From the NCBI RefSeq assembly GCF_024166365.1, contig NC_064827.1, positions 55,208,635-55,272,634 of the forward strand: a stretch of 64,000 nucleotides of DNA, given 5' to 3'. The stretch is from Elephas maximus indicus. Lineage: Eukaryota > Chordata > Mammalia > Proboscidea > Elephantidae. Under the pieces are notes generated by a model. The model was not told the origin of the DNA. It made no database searches and saw only the letters and a list, made by a program, of their open reading frames with translations. Positions 1 to 12,198 of this stretch are shown one piece after another. The translations under genes were made by a program, and so were the position numbers. Each line of letters opens with the position of its first letter. Position 1 is the first letter of the stretch.

Positions 1-559
1 ATGGAAACCAGTGGACACTTTCAGAAGTCATATATAACAGGTCTATTGATTCATAGAATGTCAGAACTACAAGATATGGCTAGTGTCACTCCCTCATTTA
101 CAGAGGAGAAAACAGATCCAGAGTGTTTTTAAGTGACTTTCCCAAGGTCATGTGAACAGTTAGTTGAAACCCAGGATGCGGGGCCAGGTCTTTTGACTCT
201 GTATCCAGATTTCCAATAGCTTGTTCAGCCACCAATGAATAAGCACCTTATTATTGTGTTCGTGTATTTTTGATAGTGTTCAGTAATCTTCTTCATACTC
301 CTTTTCATTGAAATTGAATTATAATGCTTTGTAGAATGTGATTAGATGTATTAACCAAAGATTTCATTTGTTGATGTGTTTTGTGAATTTTTAATCATTG
401 ATTATAATTTGTTATTTAACTGTTAATTTATTACAAATAAATTATTTCAGAAAAGAAATTGTTCATTTATTTTTAAAATGCATTTTATAAATATACTATC
501 TCCAGAGCCACTACTTTGGTTTGACCTCTCATATTCTTTATTCTGGACAGAATCCAGCA
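1..559. other. Unassigned AT-rich intergenic DNA
   Basis: Nothing recognisable beyond AT-rich sequence. No coding exon or clear repeat boundary is seen. Confidence 0.5.
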
Positions 560-1150
560 TCCCCGCCTAGTCCCCTTTATCTCCTTGCTTCACTTCATCC
601 TTCACATAGCTCCCCAATTGTCCTTCTTAAATCACAGCTGTGGTCAGATCACTCCCCTGCTACCAGAGCTTCAGTGTCTTGTCCACCAGATTAAGACAAA
701 GGCCGTATCCAGGCAAACCAGGCCCTCTGGAGCTTTCCCCAATGTCCCTTCCCTTTACCTCCCACAATCTCATACATGTATTGTACATTCTAATGAAACT
801 CCTTAACCTAAAGATCTCCAAACATGCCGCCACTGTTTTCTTATCTCTGACTTTGTTCTTGTGATTCAGTTTGCTACAATGAATGTTCCCATTCTCTCTT
901 GTTCCACTCACCTGTGCTAAATTATACTGCCTAAAATCCTTCATGACTCATCTTAAACACCATCTCTTACACGAAACCCTCTTATATTTTCACTGTGCAA
1001 TCTAACCTCTCCTTCCTTTGAATTCCCTTGTATGTGCCTTATGGCCCTTGCTTGCTCTGTATTATAGACACCTGGGTATACTCTGTACTCCTAACACGCT
1101 GAGATCTCCTTGAGGACAAGGACAGTTTCTAACACACAACAGCCCCAAGA
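560..1150 (+). repeat. L2 LINE 3' end (old)
   Basis: The order of phrases typical of L2 3' ends is preserved. It runs from TCACTCCCCTGCTACCAGAG, through CAGGCAAACCAGGCCCTCTG, to a terminal GAGATCTCCTTGAGGACAAG. It is highly diverged, as expected of an ancient mammalian repeat. The open frames at 585-944 are chance frames in this repeat. Confidence 0.6.
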
Positions 1151-1732
1151 GAGGCCCCACTTTTAGCATTAGAAAACTATACCAAGGCTGGCTTTGCTAG
1201 GATATGCTTCTAGCCTCCACTAAAAGATGACGTTGAAATGAAATTTGAACAGGCTGAATTTCCCTGAGAAAACTTCTTAAACGTTTATTTTTCCTAATTT
1301 CCATTTAATGATATCCCTTGCAGCACCTGCCTTATGAGGTTTAATCACCTTAGGAATGGCCTGAAATGGCTAAAATAAGCATAAATATATACAACTGGCT
1401 TTGTCCTTAAAAAGGCAGAAGATGAAAGGGACTGGGAGAATGGACAGCTTAACTGCTGATCTTTAGGTCAAAGGTTAGTTAAAGTCAACTCCTTAAATAA
1501 AAAGGTTAAAGATAAGGAAGAAATCTAAAAGTCCAAAGGCAATGCAAAATGAAGGATTTAAAGCAGCAGGTGTTACAAAAGAAATGCCAAGGAAGGAATG
1601 TAGTCAAAGGATTACAGGAAACCAGAGGGAAGGTCCCTTGAACCAACTTTCACTTTAGTGTGTGTGGGAGTTTGCTGTAAACCAGAAAACCATTTTATTT
1701 TCTCCTTATTACTAATGCCTATCACAAAGAGA
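1151..1732. other. Unassigned intergenic DNA
   Basis: Purine-rich, AT-rich sequence with no open frame of note and no repeat I can name. Confidence 0.4.
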
Positions 1733-1928
1733 AGGAACTCTGGTGGCGCAAAAGGTTGTGCGCTTGGCTACTAACTGAAAGGTGGGCAGTTCGAAGGCAC
1801 CCAGCAGCTCTGAGGGAGAAAGACCTACTGATCTGCTTCTGTAAAGATTACTGCGAAGCTTATGGGACAGTTCTACTCAGTCACATGGCGCACTATGATT
1901 TAGAATCTACTCAATGGCACCTAACAAT
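1733..1928 (+). mobile_element. AfroSINE, diverged
   Basis: It has the SINE head (GGAACTCTGGTGGCGCA), a tRNA-like box with GTTCGAAGGCACCC, the middle block GTAAAGATTACTGCGAAGC, and the tail TCAATGGCACCTAACA. The tail ends in CACCTAACA, as in the RTE 3' end, rather than in GGGTTTGGTT. The open frame at 1756-1992 is derived from this SINE. Confidence 0.8.
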
Positions 1929-2264
1929 GACAGCACAAAGAGGTATTTTAAAGAGCACTGGATTTTTACATGAGCCTTTATTAGGTTTGTAACCTATCAG
2001 ATGATATTTACTGTATGAATTTAATTTGCAGAGCTCAAGAATTCCCTGGTGGCCTAATGAAGCAAGCTATTTAACTGCCTTTTCTGCGTAACTTTTAAAA
2101 AACAGAATGTATTCAATATATTCACACGCTTTGACCAAAGTAATTTTCCTTCTAGGAACCTATCATAAGGAAACAACCAGAATTATGATTAAAGAATTAT
2201 ATACATGGATATCTATTTCAGAATTATTTACAATAAGCATAAAATGATTAAAAATAAGGGTAAG

Positions 2265-2485
2265 AACTAACATTCATGCCAGGAGCTTCACATGTATCAG
2301 TTAACATAATCTTCATAACAATCCTTTAAGGTGCTTAGTATTGTTTCCATTTCACAGACGAGGAAACTGAAGTGCAGAAGGTTATTTAACTTGTCCAAGG
2401 TTCCACTGAAGAGCTAGAATTTGAACCTAGGTCATTCTTACTCAAAATCACTGCATTATATACAGCCAGGTAGCTTTTTACACAG
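2265..2485 (-). repeat. MIR SINE (reverse)
   Basis: The reverse-strand MIR core is clear: TTTCACAGACGAGGAAACTG followed by an AACTTGTCCAAGG block. Confidence 0.75.
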
Positions 2486-3285
2486 AGCTCTTTCTACATC
2501 AGAATGCTTAATTCTTTTTGGGTCTAACCACTTTAACGGAACCTCATGAACTGGCTATACTATCCAATAATGCTATTAAGCAAACAAACACCCTTGGGGA
2601 GGAGTAGCCTCCTGTTTAGAAGGTTTGTGGTAATAGCATGACAAGACACCATGAGCAAATGGAGAAGTCCCACTTACCTTCTTGTCACACTTTTTCTAGA
2701 CATTGAGCTGGGTAGACGCAAGTGGGACCTAGGGAGACCTGCTTATTGAGGCCTAGCAAGGACTAAGGAAAACAGACTGAGCTAGAAGGGCTGTCCTCAC
2801 AGTGAGAAGCCTGAGAGTTAGGGTTCTACAAGCTCTATCTATACCTGGTAGGGACCTGGTGGCTTGAAGATCCAGCTCTGGGTCTCTGGTTCTTGCAGTA
2901 AAGACTGGAGTTCTAGACAGAGGCATTAGGAAAATGAAGGGAAGGGGAACCCAGGCAGGAGCCCATTTCTGTGGGCTGGGCCAACCCAAGGGAGGGGTAA
3001 AAGAAATGAGTCTAGACATATAAATAAGACGTGACAGATTCTGGATCTCTTTCACAGGGAAAGAAATTTTTGAGGGGTTGAGGGAGTGGGTCAGCGGAGT
3101 GATATGGGGCAACAGTAGATATGGCTACAGTGAACATCTTTATGCATGTCACTCTTCCTTATCTTGAATTAATCTTTAGAATAAACTTCTAGGATTATGA
3201 AACCAAAGGATATGAAAAAATTTATGCCCCTTGATGTACTACTCTCTCTTAGAATATTTATTTTGAACTTAAAGTTGACATTATA
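2486..3285. other. Unassigned intergenic DNA
   Basis: No gene is seen. The antisense open frame at 2753-3112 has no recognisable domain and no splice or start context to support it. Confidence 0.4.
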
Positions 3286-3500
3286 CACAATGATTCATTC
3301 ATTTGGTCCCTCAATAAATGTTTCTCGGGCACACACTATGCACTGCAAACTATTAGGTGCTGGGGATACAAAAATAAACAAGGGCTACTTTGTACCTACA
3401 TGTGGCTGGTTAACTAGGGAGAGACAACCAAATAAACATGTGTCTGTGATTCCACAATGTCACGAAAGAGGTGCTAAGGAGCACAAGGGAAGGCGTTTGT
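3286..3500 (+). repeat. Old interspersed repeat with CAATAAATGTTT motif
   Basis: It contains the pattern ATTCATTTGG...CAATAAATGTTT...GGTGCTGGGGATACAAAAAT seen in an ancient mammalian repeat class. I cannot assign the family by eye. Confidence 0.4.
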
Positions 3501-3504
3501 ATCT

Positions 3505-4080
3505 ATTGTGTAAAGTATTTGTCCATGTTCTTGACCTATTTGTCTATTGAGATGCTAGTGTTTATTTCTCTTAATTTGTATGATCTCTTTATGTATTAAG
3601 GGTAGTCACCCTCTGTTATGCTTTTTATAGCTTGTCTTTTTGTTTGCTTTGTTTTTTGTTGTATAAAAATATTCAGTAATTCTCTTTATAATATCTGTTT
3701 TATGCTTAGAAATCCTTTCATTTAGAAACTAACTATTCACCCATGTTTTCTTCTAATATTTTATTGATTCCTTTTTTATCAGGAGGAATTTTTTTTCCAT
3801 ATAATCTAACTGCAAGTATTTTCTACCTGGCTGACTTACTAAACTTTCTTGTTTATTTTAGGAATTCCTGTTTGATTCTCTTAGCTGTTATGATTCTATT
3901 ATTTGCAAGCAATGATAATTTTGTTCCTTCCTTTCCACTAGTTATATCTTTAGTTTTTGTTTCATGCAGGACTGTATTGGCATCTGCCCTCCCCAGAACA
4001 AAGTTAAACTCTGTCACAGGGTCCTACACAGGTTTAGGAACTCAGTGGTTGCGTGAATAGTTTTCATTGTATTCTCATTC
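3505..4080 (-). repeat. Old L1/HAL1-type fragment (antisense), with unassigned flank
   Basis: The order of T-rich phrases resembles antisense L1M/HAL1 3' ends (TATTAAGGGTAGTCACCCTC, then a TAGCTTGTCTTTTTG block, then CCATGTTTTCTTCTAATATT). It is strongly diverged. The open frame at 3743-4060 is not a gene. Confidence 0.4.
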
Positions 4081-4184
4081 TACTTAAATAGAAAAGCCTT
4101 CAAGGTTAACTACTAAGAATGATGTTGGCTGTTGGTTTCAAAATGGGTGTTCTACGGTATACACAGGTTTCTAGGAGTTTTTTA

Positions 4185-5055
4185 AATAAGAATGGATGTA
4201 GAAACAGTTTGTCGATTTCTCAAAAAGTTAAACATAGAATTACCATATAGCCCACCAAGCCACTCCTAGGTATATACCCAAAAGATTTGAAAGAAGAGAC
4301 TCAAGCAGATTCTTGTACACCAAGGTTCGTCACAGCATTATTCACAATAGCCAAAAAGTGGAAAGGAGTCCTGGTGATGCAATGGTTAAGCACTTGGCTG
4401 CTAACCCAGAGGTCAGCAGTTTGAACCCACCAGCCACTCCACAAGAGAAAAGACCTTGCAGTCTGCTCCTGTAAAGATTACAGCATAGGAATCCCTATGG
4501 GGCAGTTCTACTCTGTCACATTGGGTCACTATGACCAGCAACTACTCCAAAGGCACACAAAACAACAAAAGATGGAAACCACCCACGTGTCTGTCCATCA
4601 ACAGATGAATGGATAAGCAAAATGTGATCTATACGTACAAAAAAATTTTTTTTTTCAGTGGAATATTATTCAGTCTTAAAGAGAAATGAAGTTGTGTTAC
4701 GTGTTACAACATGGATGAGCCTTGAGAACATTATGCTGAGTGAAATAAGGCGGACACAAAAGGACAAATCTTGTGTGATCCCACTTATATGAAATACCTC
4801 AAACAGGCGAATGTGTAGAGACCAAAATAGATCAGTGGCTGCCAGGACCTGGGGGGAGGGGAGAAGGGGAAATGATTGTTTAATGGGCACTGAGTTTCTG
4901 TTTAGGACGACGGAAGAGTTTGAGAAATAGGTAGTGGAGATGGTTGTACAACATGGTGAATGTAATTAATGTCGCTGAGTTCTAAACTTTAAATGATTAA
5001 GATGGTAAAATTTTATGTTACATGCATTTTATCACAATGTAATTAAAAAAATGGA
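4185..5055 (+). mobile_element. Old L1 3' end (L1MA/MB-like), interrupted by an AfroSINE
   Basis: Typical L1 ORF2-end/3' UTR phrases occur in order: CACAGCATTATTCACAATAG, GATGAATGGATAAGCAAAAT, GGAATATTATTCAGTCTTAA, ACAACATGGATGAGCCTTGA, and GGTGGTTGCCAGG-like text at about 4838. An AfroSINE splits the element at about 4365-4565. Confidence 0.85.
4365..4565 (+). mobile_element. AfroSINE nested in L1
   Basis: The head is GGAGTCCTGGTGATGCAATG, followed by GCTGCTAACCCAGAGGTCAG, the block GTAAAGATTACAGC, and a diverged tail. Flanking 13-mers caaaaagtggaaa (4352-4364) and caaaagatggaaa (4566-4578) form a target-site duplication with two mismatches. The L1 text resumes directly after it, so the SINE is younger than the L1. 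Confidence 0.9.
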
Positions 5056-5654
5056 TGTAGATTTTATTGAAAGTCTATCCACACATATTGAGGCTATTCC
5101 TTATGGAAATATTAATAAACGTTCTAACGTTAAACAATTCTAGCCTCTCTGGGTGATTCCTTTAATGCAGTGTTGAATTTGATAGGTTAGGTGTAGGAAA
5201 ATGGGCCCTCCACCACCCCAGTTAGGAGAAGACAGTGAGACTGGGCATTGATCATGTCTTTTCCCTGAATGACATGTGGTTTTGTCAGCTTTTAAGATTG
5301 GCTTGGGAAACCAGAGGGTTTCAGTGCCTATAAACTAGGACTTCTAAGTGGTTCTTTCCGGTTCAACTCCTGACTAAGAATTTGCATTTCCACCCCAGAT
5401 ATACTGAATCAGAATCCATATTTTAACAAGAAAGGCAAATTCTCAGCAGGGGGTGGAGTCGCAAAGAACCTGTTTAAAATTCTGGTTGTAACCCAGGAGT
5501 CCTGGGGATGTCCCCAACCTCATATCACATGATATTATAAAACTGGGATGGGACAACTCTGGAGACGGACACCCTCAGCTCCTAATAGACTGAGGACCAG
5601 TGATCTTCTGGGCAAAAATTGGATACCTGTTCACCTTTTAAGCAGTATGTGAGA
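5056..5654. other. Unassigned intergenic DNA, possible old DNA-transposon fragment
   Basis: At 5380-5430 the text AATTTGCATTTCCACCCCAG...CTGAATCAGAATC resembles antisense MER/Charlie repeats. I could not define ends. No gene is seen. Confidence 0.3.
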
Positions 5655-5820
5655 CTAAAAACCCTAGTGGCATAATGGTTAAGTGCTACAGCTGCTAACC
5701 AAAAGGTCTGCAGTTAGAAATCCACCAGGCGCTTCTTGGAAACTCTATGGGGGGAGTTCCATTCTGCCCCAGAGGGTCACTATGAGTCAGAATCGACTCA
5801 ACAGCAATGGGTTTTTTTTG
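5655..5820 (+). mobile_element. AfroSINE, short type
   Basis: It lacks the middle GTAAAGATTACAGCC block and runs from the head CCCTAGTGGCATAATGG directly to GGAAACTCTATGGGG. It ends at TCGACTCAACAGCAATGGG plus a T run. Confidence 0.9.
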
Positions 5821-5872
5821 GTAAGACATAGAGTCAAAAATGCTCTAACTCTTCCTGACCTCATTCTCCATA

Positions 5873-6056
5873 AACCTGTTGCCGTTGAGTCATTCCAACT
5901 CATAGTGACCCTATAGGACTGAGTATAACTGCCGGATACGGTTTCCAAGGTTAATAATCTTTACCGAAGACTGCCACATCTTTCTCCCACACAGCAGCTG
6001 GTGAGTTCGAACTGCCTACCTTTTGGTTAGCACCTAAGCACTTAACCAGGGCTCCT
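5873..6056 (-). mobile_element. AfroSINE, long type, reverse
   Basis: It is read antisense: CTGTTGCCGTTGAGTCATTC at the 3' side, AATAATCTTTACCGAAGACT in the middle, and CTTAACCAGGGCTCC at the head. It is the first of two antisense AfroSINEs in a row. Confidence 0.9.
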
Positions 6057-6068
6057 TTACTCTCCCTG

Positions 6069-6226
6069 AACCAAACCATTGCTGTCAAATGGATTCTGAC
6101 TCAGAGTGACTCGATAGGACAGAGTAGAACTGACCCATAGGGTTTCCAAGGAGCGGCTGGTGGATTTGAACTGCTGACCTTTTGGTTAGCAGTGGAGGTC
6201 TTAACTACTACACCACCAGGGCTCCT
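6069..6226 (-). mobile_element. AfroSINE, short type, reverse
   Basis: AACCATTGCTGTCAAATGGA at the tail side, TTTCCAAGGAGCGGCTGGTG in the middle, and ACACCACCAGGGCTCC at the head. With 5655-5820 and 5873-6056 it makes a three-SINE cluster. Confidence 0.9.
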
Positions 6227-6534
6227 TACTCTTCCTATACAAGTAGATTCAAAAAAGTGGGTGGGGGGAAGGGGAGGAAATAGCTACTGTGGACAAAACA
6301 AGTAAATATGCACACAAACAAAAAAAGTGTTCATCAACCAGGGTCTACTGTCATCTAAAAACTGGCCTTTACCTTAGAGTCCCAATTTGTGCACATATAT
6401 TGTGAAATGCTTGGGCTTAAAAATTAGTTTTCATAAGGCAGTGAAACTTATACTTGAAAAGGGGATTTTCTAAGCAAAACATTAAAAACACAAAATTTTC
6501 AAGGTATAAAGATTTTGTTTTAATGTTTGTGTAA
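6227..6534. other. Unassigned intergenic DNA
   Basis: A/T-rich, no feature seen. The antisense frame 6417-6629 is not supported. Confidence 0.4.
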
Positions 6535-6905
6535 AAAATAAATGTATAAAACTCATGAAAAGCTTTACACACAAAAAGAAACAACCTTTGATGGTTAGAG
6601 GGAGGGGAGGAGTGGGGGTGGGAAAACACTAACTAGACAATAGATAAGTTGTAACTTTGGTAAAGGGTAAGACAGTACACAACACTGGGGAAGCCAGCAC
6701 AATTTGACCAAGACAAGATAATGGAAGCCTCATAGACACATCCAAACTCCCTGAGGGATCAAATTACTGGGGTGAGGGCTGTGGGGACCATGGTCTCAGG
6801 GAACATCTAGCTCAATTAGCATAACGTAGTTGATAAAGAAAATGTTCTGCATTCTACTTTGGTGAGTAGAGTCTGGGATCTTAATGAAGTCACTCCTGAG
6901 ATTCA
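6535..6905 (+). mobile_element. Elephant-type L1 3' UTR fragment
   Basis: It shares phrase order with the better preserved copy at 15.9-16.2 kb. ACCTTTGATGGTTAGAG is followed by CACTAACTAGACAATAGATA, GGGACCATGGTCTCAGGGAA, CATCTAGCTCAATTAGCATA and AAAATGTTCTGCATTCTACT. It is 5'- and 3'-truncated and older than the 15.4-kb copy. Confidence 0.75.
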
Positions 6906-8725
6906 CCCTTCAGCCAAAGATTAGACAGGCCCATAAAACAACACAAGACTAAAGGGTCACACCAGCCTAGGGGCAAGGACTAGAAGGCAGGAGGGGACAG
7001 GAAAGCTGGTAATAGGGAACCCAAGGTTGAGAAAGGAGAGTGTTGACATGTCCTGGGGTTGGTAACCAATGTTGCAAAACGATACTATGCTCTTCTGCCC
7101 CAAATAGAAAATGAAATGCTCCCTGCAGGCAGTGATTGAAATAAACAAAAACAAAGAACAAAGTACTTTGGTTGGCGATCTGGATTTTCTATCAAGAAGA
7201 ATTCTTTGGCAAAGGAAAACTTATCTAAGTGATAGAGGTTCCATTCCTGTCAGCATTTAAATTATGTTGAACCACAGATGTATCAACAGAAATGAACCCG
7301 CTGTGTCTGGCAGTGACTAATTTCCCTCTTCTGCTCCTGACTGTGAATGTAAGTCAAGCTCAGGCCTAAAACAAGGTTTCCTTCTAGTCCCATGGAGTAG
7401 ACACATTTCGATGTTTCCTGAGAATCACAAAAACTGGTACACATGGTCCAGGGGACTTAGCAGGTGCAGGGTCTTCTGTGTGTCTCAGGAATCCTCCATT
7501 TTTTGAGGAAAAAAAAGTCTTCCACACAAGAAAGTTAATCACTTGCTTGAAACTCAGTATTTACTGCACATACAGGGTAGAGTCTCCTTCTTGTTTTTCA
7601 AAACAACGAAAACCTCAATCACACCCACAAAGTGTCCATAACAGAGGAAGGAGCACTCAGTCATGTATTTCCCTGGCTTCACCTAGTATAAGAAGTTAAA
7701 TGTTGTATTTTTCTTTTGTGGTTTCTCGGCACAGGTTACCCAAAGGCCTAAAACAACGATCATGACGCAGCTTTAATTTTTTTCTTCTCCAGAAATAAAG
7801 ATACAGGAGTTCAGTTCAGAAAGTACAGAAATCCAAACATCCAATGGACTTTGTTCCTGACAAGTAAACCCCTTATCAGTCTCTTGCAGAGATTCTGAAA
7901 CGCTTATCTTGATAGCCCAGATTATGGGGCTGACCCACTCTCAATGCTGAGTAGGAATCAAATGAACATTCTCTTCTATCAGCAACCCCTGCTTTGCCAA
8001 TCCAGATTAATTCAATTAATGGGATGCAGAGCTGCTGTCTTGCCTTTCTCTTCCCCATGCTCCGCTCCCCGAGCAGGACTCCTTAGCCCCCTGTTTAATA
8101 CCATCTGAGAGTCCTTATTGACAAGAGGGCTTGTGCAGGTGCAAGCTTTCAGGCCAGCAGCACAGGAGAAATTGTTGCCCCTCCCCTGCCGTTCTCCAGG
8201 CTCCCCTCTTTGTGAGACACTTTTCTTTTCTCTGTTTTTCAGACCAAAGACGGCCCTAAACAGCTAATCTAATCGGATTATGCTAATTTGTACTTCATGA
8301 GCCTAAATAGCATAACAAGATCTGCAGAAGGCTAAGGCCAGGAAGAGAGGGACAATGACTTTGTCAGTAAACCTACCCCCAAAAATGTGCAAAAAGAAAG
8401 TGCGTCTTGTGTTTAGCCAGCCAAAGCTGCTACTCCAGGAAGCCCCCAGAGCTCTTGATGATTTAGAGTGCCCAGCAGCCATCCCCGCTCACCAACAGAA
8501 AAGGCAGCACGGTGAAGGTACAGTCAGGGCCACGATGAAAAGGCTGTGTTTACCTGTGATAAAGTAAGGTTTCTCTTCTTTCTCCTTCCAGTTTACCCAC
8601 ATTTACCCTCTTGGTAATCAGAACATAAATCTAAACCACCTGAAGCCAGGGATACCAAAAAAAAAAAAAAAAAGAAGCCAGGGATATATGTCAACAAATG
8701 TTTATTGGCAGCTCTTTTCCATTAG
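6906..8725. other. Intergenic DNA, largely single-copy in appearance
   Basis: No repeat or coding exon is recognised. A run of homeodomain-type core motifs lies at about 8262-8292 (see findings). A poly-A tract of about 17 bases sits at 8657-8673, flanked on both sides by the short phrase GAAGCCAGGGATA. Open frames at 6957-8567 have no family resemblance. Confidence 0.4.
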
Positions 8726-8952
8726 GAGTCCCTGGGTGGTACAAATGGTTAAGCTCTCGGCTGCTAAGCATGCATGCACCTACTTACCAAAAGTTTGGAA
8801 GTTTCAGTTCACCCAGAGATGCCTCAGAAGAAAGGCCTGGCAATCTACTTTAAAAAAATAAGTCACTGAAATACTACGTAGCACAGCTCTACTCTGAAAC
8901 ACACGTGGACTTGCAATGGGTTGGAATTGACTCGACGGCAACTGGTAATGTG
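8726..8952 (+). mobile_element. AfroSINE, older long type
   Basis: The head is AGGAGTCCCTGGGTGGTACA, the middle GCCTGGCAATCTACTTT, and the tail GAATTGACTCGACGGCAACT. It contains extra CATGCATGCACC text near the tRNA-like box. The GTCCCTGGGTGG head marks the subtype also seen at 20263 and 36966. Confidence 0.85.
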
Positions 8953-9159
8953 TTCCATTAAGGGCTATGTGAGCTGCATAGCGGTGTCCAAGACTTAGTC
9001 CTTGCGCTTAAGAACTTATACTCTAATAGGGAGATATCTTCCAGATACAGAAATTATAAAACACACAATGAGGAGATCGCAGTTGCTGTTTCTTCTGCCT
9101 CTTGTTTGCTGCCCCTGCTAGTCACCTTTTACAATCTTCCACAAATGGTTTTAAAAATA

Positions 9160-9320
9160 ACATATGTTTATGCAAAGCTTTATATCTTACCGGAGTGTAT
9201 AACTTAATCCTCATAATGGACTTAGAAAAATAGAATTGGTATTTTCAATCCCATTTTTGAGTGATAAAGCTGAGGCTTAGAGATGTTAAATGGCTCCTCC
9301 AGTTAATTGGTTGATGTAGG
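9160..9320 (-). repeat. MIR SINE (reverse)
   Basis: Diverged antisense MIR core: TTTGAGTGATAAAGCTGAGG then TTAGAGATGTTAAATGGCTC. Confidence 0.6.
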
Positions 9321-9894
9321 CTTCTGATGTCAAATCTTCTTGCGCGTTTGTACCAATCGATGTCTTCATCTCTTGGTCAAAACATCAATGAATGCTCCCT
9401 GAACTGGTCTCCTCTACCCATTCTTAAGTTTGACCCTCTCCCCTGCCCGGTTCTCGCTGCCCTGGGTGGTTGGCATTGAGTAGTTTTTCCAATTAGTGTC
9501 TAAGCTGGTTTTACCTCTAGGTGATAAGAACCCAGCAATTAGAGCCATCTTCCCTGAATGTTCCTGCCACATCCCTGTCCCTGTCACAGCTGGCAGAGGA
9601 ATGTGTCTTTCTCTTATTCCAGAGCCTCATTTTCTCTGGGATCTCTCACTGAGTTTCCGTTTCTAATCTAAGAGACTCTTCTAATTCACAGTTGATTTAG
9701 GGGGTGTAAAGATTGGCTATCCTGAAATTAATGAAAGATTGAGGCTTTCTCAGTTCAGCTGTTCATTTCATCACCACCTACCTTTCCATCACCCCTAAAA
9801 GAGCCTAAATATGCAGAAACAATCAGTTTCTATCAAGAGAAGAAAGGAAAGGTGTATCTCATCTCTCCTCTTGTTACTATCCCCTCCTTTTGTA
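9321..9894. other. Unassigned intergenic DNA
   Basis: Pyrimidine-rich sequence, no supported gene or repeat. Confidence 0.4.
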
Positions 9895-10300
9895 ATAGAT
9901 GTAATTCTTTAGAGCAGTTTTAGATTAACAGAAAAACTGTGCAGAAAGTACAGTGATTTCCCATATACGCCCTCCTCTCCACACACTTTCTCTTCTTATT
10001 AACGTCTTGTATTAGAGTGGTTTATCTGCTGCAATCGATGAACAAATATTGATATATTATTAACTAAAATCCATAGTTCACATTAGAGTTTGAATTTTGT
10101 GTTGCCCCCTCCTGTGGGTTTGGACAAATGGATACTGTCATGTATTCACCATTATGTTACCATGCAGAATAGTTTCACTGCTCTAAAAATGCTCTGTACT
10201 TCTTCACACCTCCCTGGGTCCCTGGCAACCTCTGATCTGTGTTTTGATTTAGGTAGCTTTTGGTGTGAAAAGTTTCCTCTCATAGTTATAAATTAATTCC
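9895..10300 (-). repeat. Old L1 3' end, antisense
   Basis: GAGCAGTTTTAGATTAACAG, AAGTACAGTGATTTCCCATA and TATACGCCCTCCTCTCC match the antisense 3' ends of old L1 (L1M) elements. The open frame at 10090-10296 lies in it. Confidence 0.65.
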
Positions 10301-12198
10301 CTTATATGGTTGCATATTGTAGGCCAATGTCAGATTTCCCTTTGCTAGTAATTTAATATAATAATCTAAACAATAACAAATATTTAAACATCTTAACTTT
10401 GGTGTTAATTTTGCTGCTAATGGTTCTCTTTTGCTGGCCTAATGTTGCTTTATTGGATTTTTAGTGCTCTATCTACATTCTTTTATCAAATTTCCATAAT
10501 GAAGTAAGGGTTAGGGGTTAGGGTAGATGTGGCCTGCAGGCTTGGAATCTTGCCAAGCCAACTCATTCAAATCAAGTATCAAAGACATAGCTCCATGAAA
10601 AAGATAACTTCTGTATAAAAGCTGTAGTGATATATATATATATAATACATAAATATATTTAAGGACTAGAAGATATTATTGTTATATCTGGCTACCATTA
10701 AAAATGATGAACAGAAAATTCTTATATAAAGTTAACTAGTTTTATAAGTCCTTTTATTATTATTATTATGTTAGAAAATGTATTACTGAGTTCATTCTGG
10801 TAGTTTTTTCCCTCTGTGTTTTATAGACCCCAAAGCCAGAACCCAGTTGATTCTTCGATGTGGAATATGATGTGACTGGTCCTCCCCTCACTGGTTATAC
10901 AGCACAGTGTAGTCTCTAATTGCTGCTACTGTTGCGATAAGCATACCAAAGGCAAAACAAAGCATTAGAGAGGAGTTATATGTCAGGGTAGAATGGGCAG
11001 GATGCCAAACCAAATCCAAACAGCCTTGGGTGTTTTGCTTAGGATCAATTACTAGGGAAGCACAATGGAAATTACCAAATGCAAGTGCAATGTAAGAAAC
11101 AAAGTTCATGGTCACGTCTGGGGTTCAAGGCAGAGAACGTTAACAAATAGAAAGGTTCAGATGAATGATCAGATCCAGTGATTTGGTATATTGGGGCTTC
11201 TTATAAAGACATGGTGTCCTATCCTTGTGACTATACTTCATTTTATATAAAGATCCAACTCTCAGGATTGGTGTGCCACACTAGCTACCCACCTTGATGT
11301 TCTTTCTCCCAACCTTACTCCAGTTCTCCAGTTCAGAGTGGCAGCTAGTCTTTGGACTTTGTGGGAAGGTGGCAATGAGAGGCTTCCATGTGTTTGAGGT
11401 GTTACAGAAACTGGCAGCCAGTTTTCAGCTTTACTCTTTGACCATTCCCCATGCTCCAATCCCAGTCCCCTAGACCCTGCAATTGTTCTGATTGCAAAGT
11501 TAAAGTTGAAGACCCAGGCTTACACAGATTTAGTAACTACATTCTCTATACAGTGAGTAAACCATCTGACTCTAGTGCCTTTGTGTTCTATGCTACCACT
11601 ATGCTGCACTGCCTCCCAGAATGAGAGTTTCCCAAATGGACTTGTAGAATAAACTCAAGAATCCAATTTGATATGCTGCTGATGGATGACTAAGCCTTAC
11701 AGAGCGGTAGCTGCAATGGTAGAAAGAAAGCCTTTGATAACATAATCTGATGAGCCCCATATGAAAGATAAAAAAAAGATACATATTTATTGAGTGGATA
11801 AAAACTATAAATAACTTCATAGTTTAACTGAAGTAGTAGAGATAGGAAAATCTTTATACAGTGTTCTCCAAGCTGGAGTTCCAGCTTCACGAGTTGCTTG
11901 GAAGAAAAAAAAAGAAAAAACTTTGGGAAATTATCCCCTTCTTAGATAGGTATAATGCTAGTGAGAAGTTCTGCTTCTAAGTATTCAGCAGGAGTACTTA
12001 CAGGAGATTGCTTGTAACAGGATAATGACAAAATTAAAAAAAATTCTCTTTAGCTTGTTTCTTTTTCAGACTAAGGAAACAGTAATTTTTGTATGTGAAA
12101 CTATAAGAATATTTGACTTCACGGATAATAGATGAAATACTAATATATTTTCACTTTTAGAAGAGTTTATATTTTACGTGATATACATCAATTATGAT
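10301..12198. other. AT-rich intergenic DNA, nothing assigned
   Basis: It holds a short (TA)n run at about 10629-10644 and an (ATT)n run at about 10757-10770. Open frames at 10888-11890 show no recognisable domain. Confidence 0.4.

Noticed and set aside
2036..2095. Possible AfroSINE head (ATTCCCTGGTGGCCTAATGA)
   Set aside because: Only the first dozen bases resemble the SINE; the tRNA-like box and tail are absent.
10503..10525. Telomere-like GGGTTAGGGGTTAGGG
   Set aside because: Only about three irregular units, within chance expectation and far too short for an interstitial telomere.
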